Part shown: positions 1 through 10,119 of the stretch, piece by piece
Layout of the letters: each line of letters opens with the position of its first letter
Position numbering within the stretch: position 1 is the stretch's first letter
DNA from: Skeletonema tropicum
Taxonomy: Eukaryota > Bacillariophyta > Thalassiosirophyceae > Thalassiosirales > Thalassiosiraceae
NCBI GenBank assembly: GCA_037178625.1
Contig: CM074144.1
Location: 682,001-746,000, forward strand
Length of the DNA stretch: 64,000 nucleotides
Reading direction: 5' to 3'
Program-made: the position numbers and the translations under genes
The notes under the pieces: model-generated
The model's database searches: none
What the model was told of the DNA's origin: nothing
The model's input: only the letters and a program-made list of their open reading frames with translations

Positions 1-35
1 GTGGAAAACATCAACACATCAAGTAGTGTGCAAGT

Positions 36-470
36 TTATTCCTCACCATCGGCCTGCTTCTGAAGGTAGTCAAGAAGGACAGAAAGAGCCCTGGTCTCCT
101 CACCAAAGTCGGTGATAACAGCACAGGAGGTCCTGACGGCCTTCTTAACCTCACCATCGGCATCCAACTTGGCCAATCCGCACCAAGCACCGAGATCCTT
201 TCCAGAGTCAACCATGATAACGGAGACCTCACCCTCAGCGCACAAGGCACGAATGAGCTTCTTGTACTCTTCGTTCTCACAGTCCTTGGCAAGGCAGCAA
301 AGACGGGCGGAGCGACGGTCAAGGGCCTTGGCACATTCGTGGAGTCCCTTGCGGAGTCCGTCGTGAACGAGGGCCTTCTTGAGGACCTCCTTCAAGGCGT
401 CCAAGACGTTCATCTCGGCAACTTCTTCTTCGACCTCTTCGGCGGCGACTTCAATCTCTTCGTCAGACAT
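36..470 (-). CDS. RPS12: 40S ribosomal protein S12 (eS12)
   Basis: A complete 144-residue single-exon reading frame encodes a cytosolic small-subunit ribosomal protein of the eS12 family, which belongs to the L7Ae-like fold. An acidic N-terminal tail (residues 1-20, Glu-rich) precedes the core. The core carries the family signatures ALKEVLKKAL, GLHECAKALD and the LC(C)LAKDC stretch, followed by the region around VDSGKDLGAWCGLAK typical of eukaryotic S12. Length matches the family (about 130-150 residues). The start is the only Met before the core. The gene is divergent from the PAS gene and shares a 496-bp intergenic region with it. The stop lies close to the window edge, so 3' processing signals cannot be judged. 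The identification rests on recognised motifs; nothing is odd about the gene. Confidence 0.95.
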   Translation of the reverse strand: MSDEEIEVAAEEVEEEVAEMNVLDALKEVLKKALVHDGLRKGLHECAKALDRRSARLCCLAKDCENEEYKKLIRALCAEGEVSVIMVDSGKDLGAWCGLAKLDADGEVKKAVRTSCAVITDFGEETRALSVLLDYLQKQADGEE

Positions 471-966
471 GGTTGGAATGTTGGGGGGTATTAAGGTATG
501 ACTCTCACACTACGTGTTGTGGGCGGATGCAACTACGGCAGGGTCCTAAAGTGAGTTGAAGGTGTTGGGCGGTGGACGGTGGTGAAGGGTTGACTTTTTG
601 TAGTTGAATCATCTACTGATTCCCTCGTACTCATCGATTTGAAAATACATGTTTGTAAGACAGACGATTTATAACAAAGATGTTGTGATTGTGATAGAAA
701 TTGAAGCTATTCCACGAAGGGATGAACCATCGAGTGAGTGGGTGGTGAGTAAAAGGTAAATCCTAAAATGAAAAATGAACCAGAACCCTAAAACGGAGAT
801 GAGAACGCAAAACTTCACGCCGACATCACCATGAAAAATGCATGCAACAATAAATGCATGATGAAGATTCAGAATCCAGAGCCCTCACATCATGATGTCT
901 CATAACTATCATCCACAGTAGACACACTATCAATAAGAATAATAAGAATAAGATAACGTTAGCACC
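471..966. promoter_or_regulatory. Divergent intergenic region, RPS12 / PAS gene
   Basis: This 496-bp stretch lies between two divergently transcribed genes and so should hold both promoters. I see no reading frame worth calling and no clear TATA box at a convincing distance. A short AATAAGAATAAGAATAAG run sits about 15-35 bp upstream of the PAS start. Function is inferred from position only. Confidence 0.4.
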
Positions 967-2446
967 ATGTCATGCCCATTCAAGCATCTCGCGGCAGCTT
1001 CTGCGTCGCCACCCTCTCCAAAAGGCGTCGCCGAGAAGAGCCCCTTACTCAACAAACTCGTCATCTTCATGCAACGTTCAGCCGATGCATCCTTCCTACT
1101 CGACGCAGAGGGTACAATCATCTTTCGCAACAAGGCTGCTCAACTAATGTTCCTCACCGATGTGAATCAAATGAACTTCTGTTCGTTATTCTCACCGACC
1201 AAAGGTGATTGCTGGGATAGTTTGGCTAAGAACTTGCAAGCCGGCGAACCTACTAGTCATGACGTAACTGTCATTGATGAGAAAGATGGTTCATCATTGG
1301 GGTTTCAAGTCAGCCTCGTGAAGCTATCACCTGACATGATGGGTGATGATGATACCAACAATGATGTGTTTGCGTGTGCCTACGTGACGCCAGCTCACGA
1401 TCATGATGATAATGAAAAGGCTAGCTATAGTATCCCCAGCAGCCACAGTCGACTGGGAGAGGTTGACTCCATGGATAGATGCATGCACAAAATCACAGAA
1501 GAAGTTTCGGAGCACTTTGAGAAACACATGAAGGACGTAGTCGAGGCATGTGGTGATCCCATGTTCAGTATATTCGAGGATGGTACCATCGGAATGGCGA
1601 ATGGCTATGCTGCACACATGTTTGGCTATTCTCATGAAGAACTTGCGGAGACGAACATTTCCTCCATCTGTCCTATCGTTCGTGACATCCAAAAGATCGC
1701 ACAGTGTATGAATGGTTCAGCAATGAAACACCACGAGCAGAAAACTCGTGCGTTACACAAATCTGGGCGCAGATTCAATGTTGAAATGTGCCTTACCCTG
1801 AACAATTCCTTTGCAGGTTCGGGGGAGCCTATGTACTTTGCTCATTTCAAGGACCTCTCTGCTCTTGAGACGCATGCGACCGAACTCGAGCACAAGGATA
1901 ACCTTTGTCAGGCCATGTGCAACGCATCCTTTGACCCAATGTTTTCCATTGATCAGAATGGTGCGATTCTTGTGGTGAATGACGCGGCCTGTTCAATGTT
2001 TGGCTATTCTCGTGAAGAGTTCATAAACAACAACATCAGCATGATGTAAGTATCATTTGCTAAGGCAGGTCACGGTTGTTTCTTTGCATCAGAACTTACG
2101 CCTTACTTTCTGTATCACCAACTTAAGCTGCAATGAAAAGGATTCCCAGTCTCACGACAAGTACATGCAACGATACTTAAGAACAGGAAAACGCCGTGTC
2201 ATCGGAATCAAACGACCCTTAGTCGCTCGTAGGAAGGATGGAAGCGAGTTCCACATTGAGTTGGGCGTATCTGAAGTGAACCTACCCGATGGAAAAAAGG
2301 TTTTCTGTGGGTATGTCCGAGATCGAACACAAGAGCGTTTGGATAAACAAATGATCAGAAGGCGTGATGCAGTGATCAAGGATGAATTCTTCACTCCCAA
2401 GCATGAAGATGCTAGGGGTGCCCTGAAGAAACAGTTTTCCCAGTGA
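967..2446 (+). CDS. Triple PAS-domain sensor protein (two exons)
   Basis: Two exons, 967..2045 and 2128..2446, join across an 82-bp intron (2046-2127, donor GTAAGT, acceptor TTAAG). They give about 465 residues. Three PAS domains are visible. The first (about residues 35-120) has DASFLLDAEGTIIFRN. The second (about 190-290) has DPMFSIFEDGTI then MFGYSHEEL. The third (about 320-440) has DPMFSIDQNGAI, MFGYSREEF and, after the intron, RRKDGSEFHIELGVSEV with CGYVRDRT. The splice falls inside the third PAS domain and restores its continuity, which supports the model. There is no histidine kinase, GGDEF or DNA-binding output domain. The protein probably works as a ligand- or redox-sensing adaptor, but the ligand cannot be told. 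It is soluble, with no signal peptide. Confidence 0.85.
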
Positions 2447-3853
2447 TGTCAATGTTTCGGCGGAAACTGTTTTTATCGTAGCTTTACATAGTATCTTTCT
2501 GCTGTTCTCAGTGATTACTCTTTAGATTTAGAATGTAGTCATCTAAGTACCAACTCTTCAATATCACCAACCCTTTTCTTTTATGTATTATGACAAAAGA
2601 AAGCTCGATTACACCTCTTTTTCCTTACTGTTCTGGCCCAGAAATGACTTGTCTTTTTGAGTACATGGAAGAACGCTTCTTGATCGTTTATTATCCCCCC
2701 ATCGACTTCTCCGATCACAATCCCCTTCGGCACAACATCTCACCACCATCACCAATGGAACGAGAATTCTTTCTTTGTTGTTATTGTCACGTAATCAAAT
2801 GGATGCTTTAACTTTAGTTCTCCCGAATCTTCGTGTTTGTAGTCCGGAACACCACCATTGGGGACGCTTAGCGGAGAGGGATTAGGAGCACCATACACGT
2901 CTCACCAGAATTACAAGCAGGTTGTGCCCCTCCCCTGTCTTGCATTGGGGCCAAGGATACACCTCTGGATGGCGCTACAGCCACATGGTTGTAATTAGAC
3001 ACATTCGCTGCTGAAAGGGACGTACTCCTCACAGAAACAGCATGATAAATCGTCGCAAACTTCGTCGGTGGCACATGCCGATCGGGCGACACGACGGCGT
3101 TTGGTGTTCTCTAATCGCCCTGACATTGCGATTTCGACGAGCTCAAGCGCCGGTAGATGTCAAGGGGTAATTGTAGACGAGCTAGGGTGGGTGGGTTGTC
3201 CAGTTAGAATCCATGGGGGTAATCAGGGCGATAGTAGCGGCTTTCATCTTTTCTCTCTGGTTCTGTCAGATCCGTTGCCCGCATGAACGTTACGGAAGTC
3301 GCCACGCTGACGCTATGATGGCGACACATTTTCATTTTAGAGTTCGCATTCGACTCTCTGTTGTCGCCGGCCGGCCATCCACCATCCACAAAAAAAATCC
3401 ATCACCATAAGTACCCCGTCAAGATCTGACGATGGCGCTGCCTCCCTCTCTAGAGTAGAGGTAACCCTCAATAATAGGAGTAGCATACTTTAATCATCGA
3501 AGGCAATTGCATGCCTCCCTTCCGCGCGCGTGACGAGAGAAACGATGGCGCGTCGCGCGAGCTCTCACAGCCATTCATTCAATCATGGATGGAGCAGCCG
3601 AAAAAAAAGTCGTTGAGATCACTTGACGCTGCTTTCAAGAGCTCATAATTTTTCATTTGGAAAACTGTCAACATCATTTACTAGCAAATCATCCATGTCG
3701 GCAACTCACCTCTGCTCGCCGGCCGCTTCTACCGCCGCCTTCCAACAACGTTCACCCGCAAGCATCGCCTTTCGCCGCAGCTGATGATTACAGTGATTCA
3801 TGATCCTCTGTTCAGTTTTGATGGATGGATGAGATCAAGCAACAATCAACTTC
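2447..3853. other. Intergenic, no gene recognised
   Basis: About 1.4 kb follow the PAS gene. Only short frames of under about 75 codons exist and none resembles a known protein. The stretch includes the 3' flank of the PAS gene and, around 3530-3560, a CpG-rich run (CGCGCGCGTGACGAGAG). Confidence 0.5.
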
Positions 3854-4045
3854 AGCACCGTGGAAGCCGGTGCTATACAAATTGGCCCATCGCTGAGGAA
3901 AGCCGGCGATTCAAATAATGGCCCATTCATCGCTGAGGTAAGCCGGCGATTCAAATAACGGCCCATTCATCGCTGAGGTAAAGCCGGCGATTCAAATAAT
4001 GGCCCAGTATCGCCGAGGAAGGCCGGCGATTAATTAAATTGGCCC
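3854..4045 (+). repeat. Array of five hairpin units with compensated stems
   Basis: Five units of about 36-40 bp follow each other. Each is a short inverted repeat plus a linker ending in TGGCCC or CGGCCC. Stems: AGCACC/GGTGCT (3854-3859 with 3869-3874), ATCGCT/GGCGAT (3889-3910), the same at 3929-3950 and 3969-3991, and ATCGCC/GGCGAT (4009-4030). Loops read GTGGAAGCC or GAGGAAGCC-like, with GG(T)AAG conserved. Linkers read (A)TTCAAATAATGGCCC or AAATTGGCCC. The stems differ in sequence but keep pairing, so structure appears to be what is conserved. Very similar units lie near the 5' end of the LTR element at 57242-57530, so this may be a relic of a related element. Strand is arbitrary, chosen to match that element. 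Confidence 0.75.
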
Positions 4046-4591
4046 TGCTTTTCAGTGCTCCTTCGGGTGTACTCGGTTTGGGGTCCGAGAGAGATAGTAA
4101 CGGTCGGTTTCCAAGGTGGGTCTCACGTGGCAGGAGGTTAAGGTGCTGAGAGGCTTAAACAGAGTGTTCGTCCTCCCCAGGGGATAAGATGGGCACAGTT
4201 CCTTGTTAGGCTTGCCGAGACCATAAATCCGTCGTTAAACTACCGTTCGATCTCTTCGAAAAGTATCCCCACCCACAATATTTCAACTTGTCTTTGGTTT
4301 GATTTGGGGGGCAACATTTTGTCGTTCTGTCTGCGATCATAATTATAAGTTAGACAATCATCTATTTACCAGCACATTATCTCTAACGAATCATTTGCTT
4401 CTTTTACTTTTACTCTGCTGAGCAGACTTATCCCCATTCTGCCTCAATATATAGTGCATTAGTATAATAAGTAGCGTTTCGCCAACTTGCCATCAACCCA
4501 CAATCCATATTGTTATCCCCAATAGCCCATTCTACTTTCTTCTTCTCTCTATAAATAATAGCTCTATTCCCCCCTGGCTGAAAAAGCAAAT
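4046..4591. other. Intergenic, no gene recognised
   Basis: This is downstream flank of the minus-strand DUF4168-like gene. It contains pyrimidine-rich sequence and a palindrome-like segment around 4060-4095. I see no coding signal. Confidence 0.4.
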
Positions 4592-5878
4592 CTACTTCTT
4601 CATCTTCTTCTCCTTCTTCTTCCTCCTCTCCTCCTCCACCCCCCTCACAGTCTTCATAACCCTCCACCTAAATATCGGATTGCCCCTCGTCTCCTCCAAC
4701 ATCTTATTAAACTCCTCACTCTCCAACCCATACCTCTTGACAATCTCCTCCGCCTTGACGGGGAAACGTTCACATACCACACGTACTTCATCTCGTAATA
4801 ATGGTTGGACGTTCGGGTCACTTAGATCGAAATTTGGTGGGAATTGAGTCATGCGTAGTTGGGATTGGAGTTGATTTAATTGATCGGTGCGGAGATCTTC
4901 AATTTCTTGGATGGAGCGGGCAAACATTTGGACTTGATGTCGTTTGTGATTTTTGAGTACATCTTCATTTTCTTTGTTGTTATTGGAGTATTGGAACCGT
5001 TGTGGAGGAGGGGGACTTTATCAAGACTCATTGCCGAAGCGTGAATGCGGTAGAGGTAGGCTTGTTCGGAGACACGTTCTTTGAGAGCCGGGTCGGAGAG
5101 GACCTCACGTCCAATTTGATTGAATTGGGCGACTGTCATGCCAAGGGATTTGACGGCCCTGGTGGATGCGAGGAGGAAGGCGGATTCGGCTTGTTGTTTG
5201 GATTGTTCTAAAATTTCCTTGGGGGTGGATGGTGGTGGTGGTGGTTGTTCGGATGGTGCTGCTTCGACTGTGGAATTTACGTTGGTAGTAGTTTTTTTGG
5301 GACTGCTTTTGTTGTTGTTGCGTGCCCTTCGAGGTGTGTTTTTGTAAATCTTTTCCGCACGTGCCACATCTGCATCACGAACCCTTCGTAATCCCTCGGT
5401 AATGGCCAGTGCGGCAGCGTATCGATCATATTTCTCTTCATTGGGAATGCGAAAGATGGAGGGCATGGTATCTTTACTCCTGCTGCTTTGATGTACGGGG
5501 GGACCTTTGTTTGCATAAGCATAGTATGCGCCCTTGTGCTTTTTGACCATTTTCTTCATCTTTTTTACAGTTCCCTTTTTCACTGTTGATGCGGATGATG
5601 CAGCGCCCTTAATGGGTGGCCGTCTAGTCGATGTTCGTGAGGAAGCGGCTCCCCCTCGAGTGGTTAATTCCACTATTTTTACTACTATTGTTGTGTACCA
5701 CCGACGACGAGGAAGAAGAGGTGGAACCTCCGGTTGATAAATTCCAGGGCAGCCGCCGGAAGATGCCTCGTCCGCTGGAAGGAGAAGAAAACTGTGTAGC
5801 GCTAATGCCGGTTATTGAGATGGCTGCCACTAGGCAGACACCTAGTGCTGTGGCTGTGTAGTGTCGACGGATTCTCAT
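4592..5878 (-). pseudogene. Secreted DUF4168-like protein, frame broken twice
   Basis: Three overlapping frames together give one plausible protein of about 430 residues. The N-terminus (ATG at 5878) is a hydrophobic signal sequence, RHYTATALGVCLVAAISITG, followed by a Ser/Gly-rich linker. The middle frame (about 5660 down to 5010) is basic and contains GMTVAQFNQIGREVLSDP. The last frame (about 5010 down to 4592) contains FARSIQEIEDLR and YGLESEEFNKMLEETRGNP. These paired segments resemble the C-terminal helices of DUF4168 (G-L/M-T-x-x-x-F/Y-N-x-I...DP), a family of periplasmic or secreted proteins of unknown role. The first frame step is +1, possibly in the A5 run near 5675-5679. The second is -1, near a C5 run at about 5008-5012. 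No normal intron bridges either step. The gene could be decayed or could contain homopolymer errors. Confidence 0.5.
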
Positions 5879-6379
5879 GATGCCAATGTTTGATCCAAGT
5901 TCAATGAAAATGATGATGGATGATGGAAGATGATGATGGATCCCCTTCAAAATTTGATTTATCTTGAATTGAAGCCGCTTTCTCGAGAAAGAGAAACTCG
6001 ATCTACCACCACCACACCCATCCACGCCGCATGCATGCAGTTTTTGAATTGATCATGATGAACCAACAACGCTACATAAAAGTACATACTTAAAGTGAAG
6101 GCAACGGCCAACTAATTACACATCACCCTGCTAACATCTACATCACCTTGTGGAGGATCATAAGTCGATTGGCTGTACATATCATCTATTTTGTCAGATA
6201 AACAGCTACGATACATCAACTTCTTGAAAAAGTGCGAACACTTTCGAAGCCATTGAGTCTTGAGACACGATAGGTCAATTTTGCATGCAAAAATCACCTC
6301 ACCGTGTTCTCATCGGCGATGTCAACAAGTGAGCGAGTGCACGTCTTCAATGCAACCAATGCCATAAAGATGTTAGAGT
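5879..6379. other. Intergenic between divergent genes
   Basis: This 501-bp region separates the DUF4168-like gene (minus) from the metallopeptidase-like gene (plus) and should hold both promoters. It has ATG-rich low-complexity sequence near 5900-5940. No coding or RNA gene is recognised. Confidence 0.4.
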
Positions 6380-7636
6380 ATGAACACAAATCCAACACAG
6401 ACAACAATGATTACACGAGCCTTCTTCTTCAAGCTGACACTATTGTATGCATTGAGTATATGCATGATAGCAGCCCGAAGATTAGAACCATCCTTCAATG
6501 ATATTGAACAAACGGAGTTCGCAGAACAATTGCAGCATGCTCTTCAGATGATGTCTCGTCAAGAAGACGACCTTTCCGGTCCCAACAAGCAACAACAATG
6601 TTCCAGCCCTTCGTCAAAGTGGCTCAAAAGCATCATCGCAGACATTTCCGCACAAGACCTAACCTCCTTCTTTCGACAACCATTTGCACGTGTTGTCATT
6701 TGTATACAAGCTCCATGTCGCGCCACGACAATACGATCAAGAGTACTTTGGCCTGGATGGGGAATACACACAAGAGATTAGGTCTGTGCATTATCAAGCT
6801 CAAGAGTTTTGGTCAGATGAGTCCGGAATAGAGGACTGAGATATATTTGCTTTCTGCTCATGGGTCGGACCTTGCCGATCGTCATGGCAAACTTGTTCCT
6901 ACATTGGAGTTGCTGTTTCATAATTACCTATGATAGCGACTATACAGTGTATGATCATGCCACTGATATTCAAGAACTGATATCTCGTCTACCAGGAACG
7001 TACAACTTTCCTCTCTTGACATTCAATGCCTTTGCAACGGATGAGATGGATGATGAAAATGAGGATTCCTCCATCATCATTGGGGATGGATATTTCCAAT
7101 TCCAACAGGCATTGGATATGGACTCTGAAGGACCAGAGTATGCTCACGCTCACGAATTCTCACATCATCTCCAGTTCTTGTTGGGTAGTAGTGTGCCCGA
7201 CTCCGAGTCAGAAATTGTCCAAGCTGCCAAGAAGAGTGAGCTGCTTGCAGATGCCTTTTCCGCATACTTCCTCGCACATAACCTAGGTGGAAACATGGCA
7301 TCTGACGAGATTTCAAATGTTCATTCTGCTGCCTTTTCTGTGGGCGATTGTGTGAAGGGTAGTGTAAGTCATCATGGCACTCCGATACAACGGAGGTGTG
7401 CGACTGTATGGGGAGCTGCACTGGCGGAAAATGACGAAGAAGTGATGGACAAGATGGATCTCTTTGAATTTCAAGATAGATTTGACAAGTGGTATGAGAG
7501 GGTAGATGACTTGAGTGAATCATGTCAGCATGTTTATTCTGCTGCATCAAGTCCATCTCGAATACTTTTCTTACAAGTGATTACATTTCTCGTTGGAGGA
7601 TTATCCTGTGCTACTTTAAGCAATGGGTGTATATAA
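6380..7636 (+). pseudogene. Secreted zinc metallopeptidase-like gene with three +1 frame steps
   Basis: The N-terminus (ATG 6380, or 6407 for ITRAFFFKLTLLYALSICMI) is a signal peptide. A gluzincin-like core follows. It has the zinc motif HEFSHHLQF near 7150-7175 (HExxH) and a likely third ligand in SELLADAFSAYFLAH about 30 residues later. It also has the downstream motif HGTPIQRRCA, as in neutral-zinc-metallopeptidase-type families. A hydrophobic C-terminus (FLQVITFLVGGLSCATL) suggests membrane or GPI anchoring. The protein is continuous only if the frame advances +1 three times: near 6695-6711, near 6837 (a TGA) and near 6931 (a TGA). A 16-nt GT...AG stretch (6695-6710) would bridge the first step. 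The active-site half is intact in one frame, so the gene may be functional, newly decayed or carrying insertion errors. Confidence 0.55.
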
Positions 7637-7758
7637 TAGTGTAACAATTCAAACAGGGTATATTATATTTATGATACAAGTACGTTTTATGTGCAAGCGA
7701 ACAAGTTTTCAAAAACAGAGTGTACAAATGCCTTCTCTAATGCGCGGAAGACAAAAAT

Positions 7759-9337
7759 CTAATAGAATAGCCAAGCAGAAATCAACAAGCTCATCAATGA
7801 TCCAACGTTAGCATAACTGCCAAATATAAAAGAGGCACTTGAAACAACTATTTCTCCATCGTCGACAAGTTCCGCTGCACTGATAATCAAGGAAACTCCC
7901 GTATTGAGCTTTGGCACAGAACTAGGCGCTAAGCTCTGAGTTGGAGCAACCGACAATGATGGTGAGTTGGACGGCTTGAGAGATGGCACAGTTGATGGAG
8001 CATCTGATGGCGAGGAAGATGGCTCAGAAGTTGGTGGGAATGACGTGGTTGGAGCGCTAGATGGTGAGGATGAGGGTGATGCTGATGGATTCCCAGAAGG
8101 TCTTAATGAAGGAGATGACGATGGCATCTCTGATGGTTGACCTGAGAGTGATGGAGCGGCTGAAGGCTCTGATGACGGAACTGATGACGGAGTTCCTGAT
8201 GGACTGGCCGAAGGCTCTGCTGTAGGCTCTGATGATGGAACTGATGACGGAGTTCCTGATGGACTGGCCGAAGGTTTTGCTGTGGGTTCAAGTGACGGAG
8301 CCGATGTGGGGCTTTCTGACGGAGTAACTGTTGGCTCATCCGTAGTTGGTGATAGCGTAGGCTGGCGTGTACCACAAAGCGTTGACCCGGTTGTATCGTT
8401 ACTAACGGCACATGCCTCCTCTTTTATCCAATCGTAACCCTGTGAGACACGTCCGTAAACACCAGGAAGATAAGCACATCCTATTCCCCAGCTTACAACG
8501 CCGATGAGCACGTCTTTTGAAGCATCACTCCCTTTGACAACCAAGGGTCCGCCGCTGTCTCCTTGGCATGCGTCTTTGTTAGCAGTGTATGTGCATAACA
8601 TATCGTTGGTAATATCATAGTCCAAACTTCTGTAGCTAGCACCACCTCTTTCTAAATCTTCACATTGTTGATTGCTAATTACCTCCAAATCTGCCATGTA
8701 GGGTACATCTGGCAAATCAAACCCACTAGTTATGCGGTTCCCCCATCCCATTACTCTAGCGGTAGTTCCAGTTGATGGAAACGAGCTGTCATCATTCACA
8801 TTCACAACTTGCACTGCATTCTTTACAGGTTTGGATAGAACAAGCAGTGCCATGTCATATTCACTAGTTTCGTCATTATAATCTGGATGGGGGATTTGTT
8901 TGCTAACGGAGATGAATTCCCCATCATTGTCATCAAAGTCATGACGGCCAACCAAGACGCTGATGGAGCCTCCGAGACAGTGAGCAGCTGTGAGCACGAC
9001 CCGATCTGTGATGAGAGAGCCTCCACAGAAATGGTTGCCTGAACTCATCAGAGACACCGAGTATGGGGCGCTGTCTTCTTCAAGCTGTAGTAGTGAACAT
9101 GATGAGGTGGAGGTTGGAGGTGTGTGAGTGATATGAGCATGAGTGGACGAAGGGGCGGCTTTGATGAAAATAGACAATGATGACAGGGCAGATCATGTAA
9201 CAAAGGCGTAGCAAAAACTACCGCTTACCTCTTTTCCTCCAATAATTCGAGTGCTGCCCATACCACCGCGGAATAGACTTGCCGACGCCAACACGAAGAG
9301 GTTGGCGTAGAGGAAGGACCTTGACAAAAGACAACAT
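7759..9337 (-). CDS. Secreted trypsin-like serine protease with PSASPS tail
   Basis: The main exon 7759..9084 joins an upstream exon across a 144-bp intron (9085-9228, donor GTAAGC, acceptor CTACAG). The join reads RIIGGKE-LEEDSAPYSVSL. An S1 peptidase domain follows: activation site RIIGG, His in LTAAHC, Asp in EYDMALLVLS, Ser in GDSGGP. Asp six residues before the catalytic Ser (KDACQGDSGG) predicts trypsin-like cleavage after Lys/Arg. The tail is about 130 residues of PSASPSGTPSSVPSSEP-type repeats ending in a hydrophobic segment (SLMSLLISAWLFY), suggesting wall or membrane attachment. The signal peptide FLYANLFVLASASLF lacks an in-frame start at the expected place. ATG at 9337 fits if 1 nt, or a 16-nt GT...AG segment (9320-9335), is removed. 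An ATG at 9513 would give a long unlikely leader. Confidence 0.8.
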
Positions 9338-10119
9338 CGCCGTGGTTTATTATCTATATAATGCAATAAGAGCAGGACGATGATATGTTGGCCAACACCA
9401 AAAATTATGATGTCCTCGCCTTTTGTGGCCAAAGCTGCGACACCCTGCGGACACAAACTGCAGCACGCACGATGAAGCAAGAGCAACCTTCCAATCCGGT
9501 CCCAGCCATCCAACCTTCCAATGAAAAGGCTGAGTGGTGGTTTTCATGTTTCATGAACAATGACTGACGAACGACACGGGACATGTTGTGTTGTTCGCAA
9601 TGGGCCCGATACAGGCCTTTTGAATGGATTATTTATGGTGTCTCTTTTCAGGGGCATTCTATGTACCCATTATGACACAGAAATACCCTATCCGAGCCTT
9701 TTTCCTCCTCTGAACATCCAAAATTGGGCAAGCAAACCAATGACAAGGCCCGTGACATTTCCCAACAGGTTCTCGATGATGCTCCAGAAAGAGGAGTTCC
9801 CGTACCTTCGATACCGGAATAAAATGTACTAGTTCCTACAGATAGTATAAGTGACGTAGGACGATCAAAAAGGCGGGGAACCTGAATGGAAGGGCCAAAA
9901 AGGGCCACTCTCACTCGGCGGCTTGCTCTTGTGTTTTTTGGTCCTGCCGGATCCTGCCTCACCAAAAATTCGGCTCTATCCGCCGAATAGTACTGTTCTC
10001 TTTCTCGTGTAGATCATGCTCAATGGCTTCTCTTGCCGTACGCAATGAGTGAGCCAAGGCACCGCACCTACCCTCATCATTGCATTGCCTTCAAGCACAA
10101 TGCATAATCTATTAGTACG
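9338..10119. promoter_or_regulatory. Shared upstream region of the divergent protease pair
   Basis: About 780 bp separate two head-to-head protease paralogues. A TATATA-containing A/T stretch lies at 9350-9362, about 15-25 bp upstream of the proposed minus-strand start. No convincing coding sequence is present. Coordinated expression is an inference from the arrangement. Confidence 0.4.

Noticed and set aside
2590..3410. Several 60-75-codon frames between the PAS gene and the hairpin array
   Set aside because: Short, without start context or any recognisable domain; about the number expected by chance.
3854..4045. Self-cleaving ribozyme array
   Set aside because: I compared the units with hammerhead and twister core motifs and did not find the required conserved bases.
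6837..6933. Programmed +1 frameshift at TGA codons in the metallopeptidase gene
   Set aside because: Two steps coincide with TGA, but any +1 insertion ends the old frame at a chance stop. At 23.5 kb the real step lies well before the stop, so a stop-linked mechanism is not supported.
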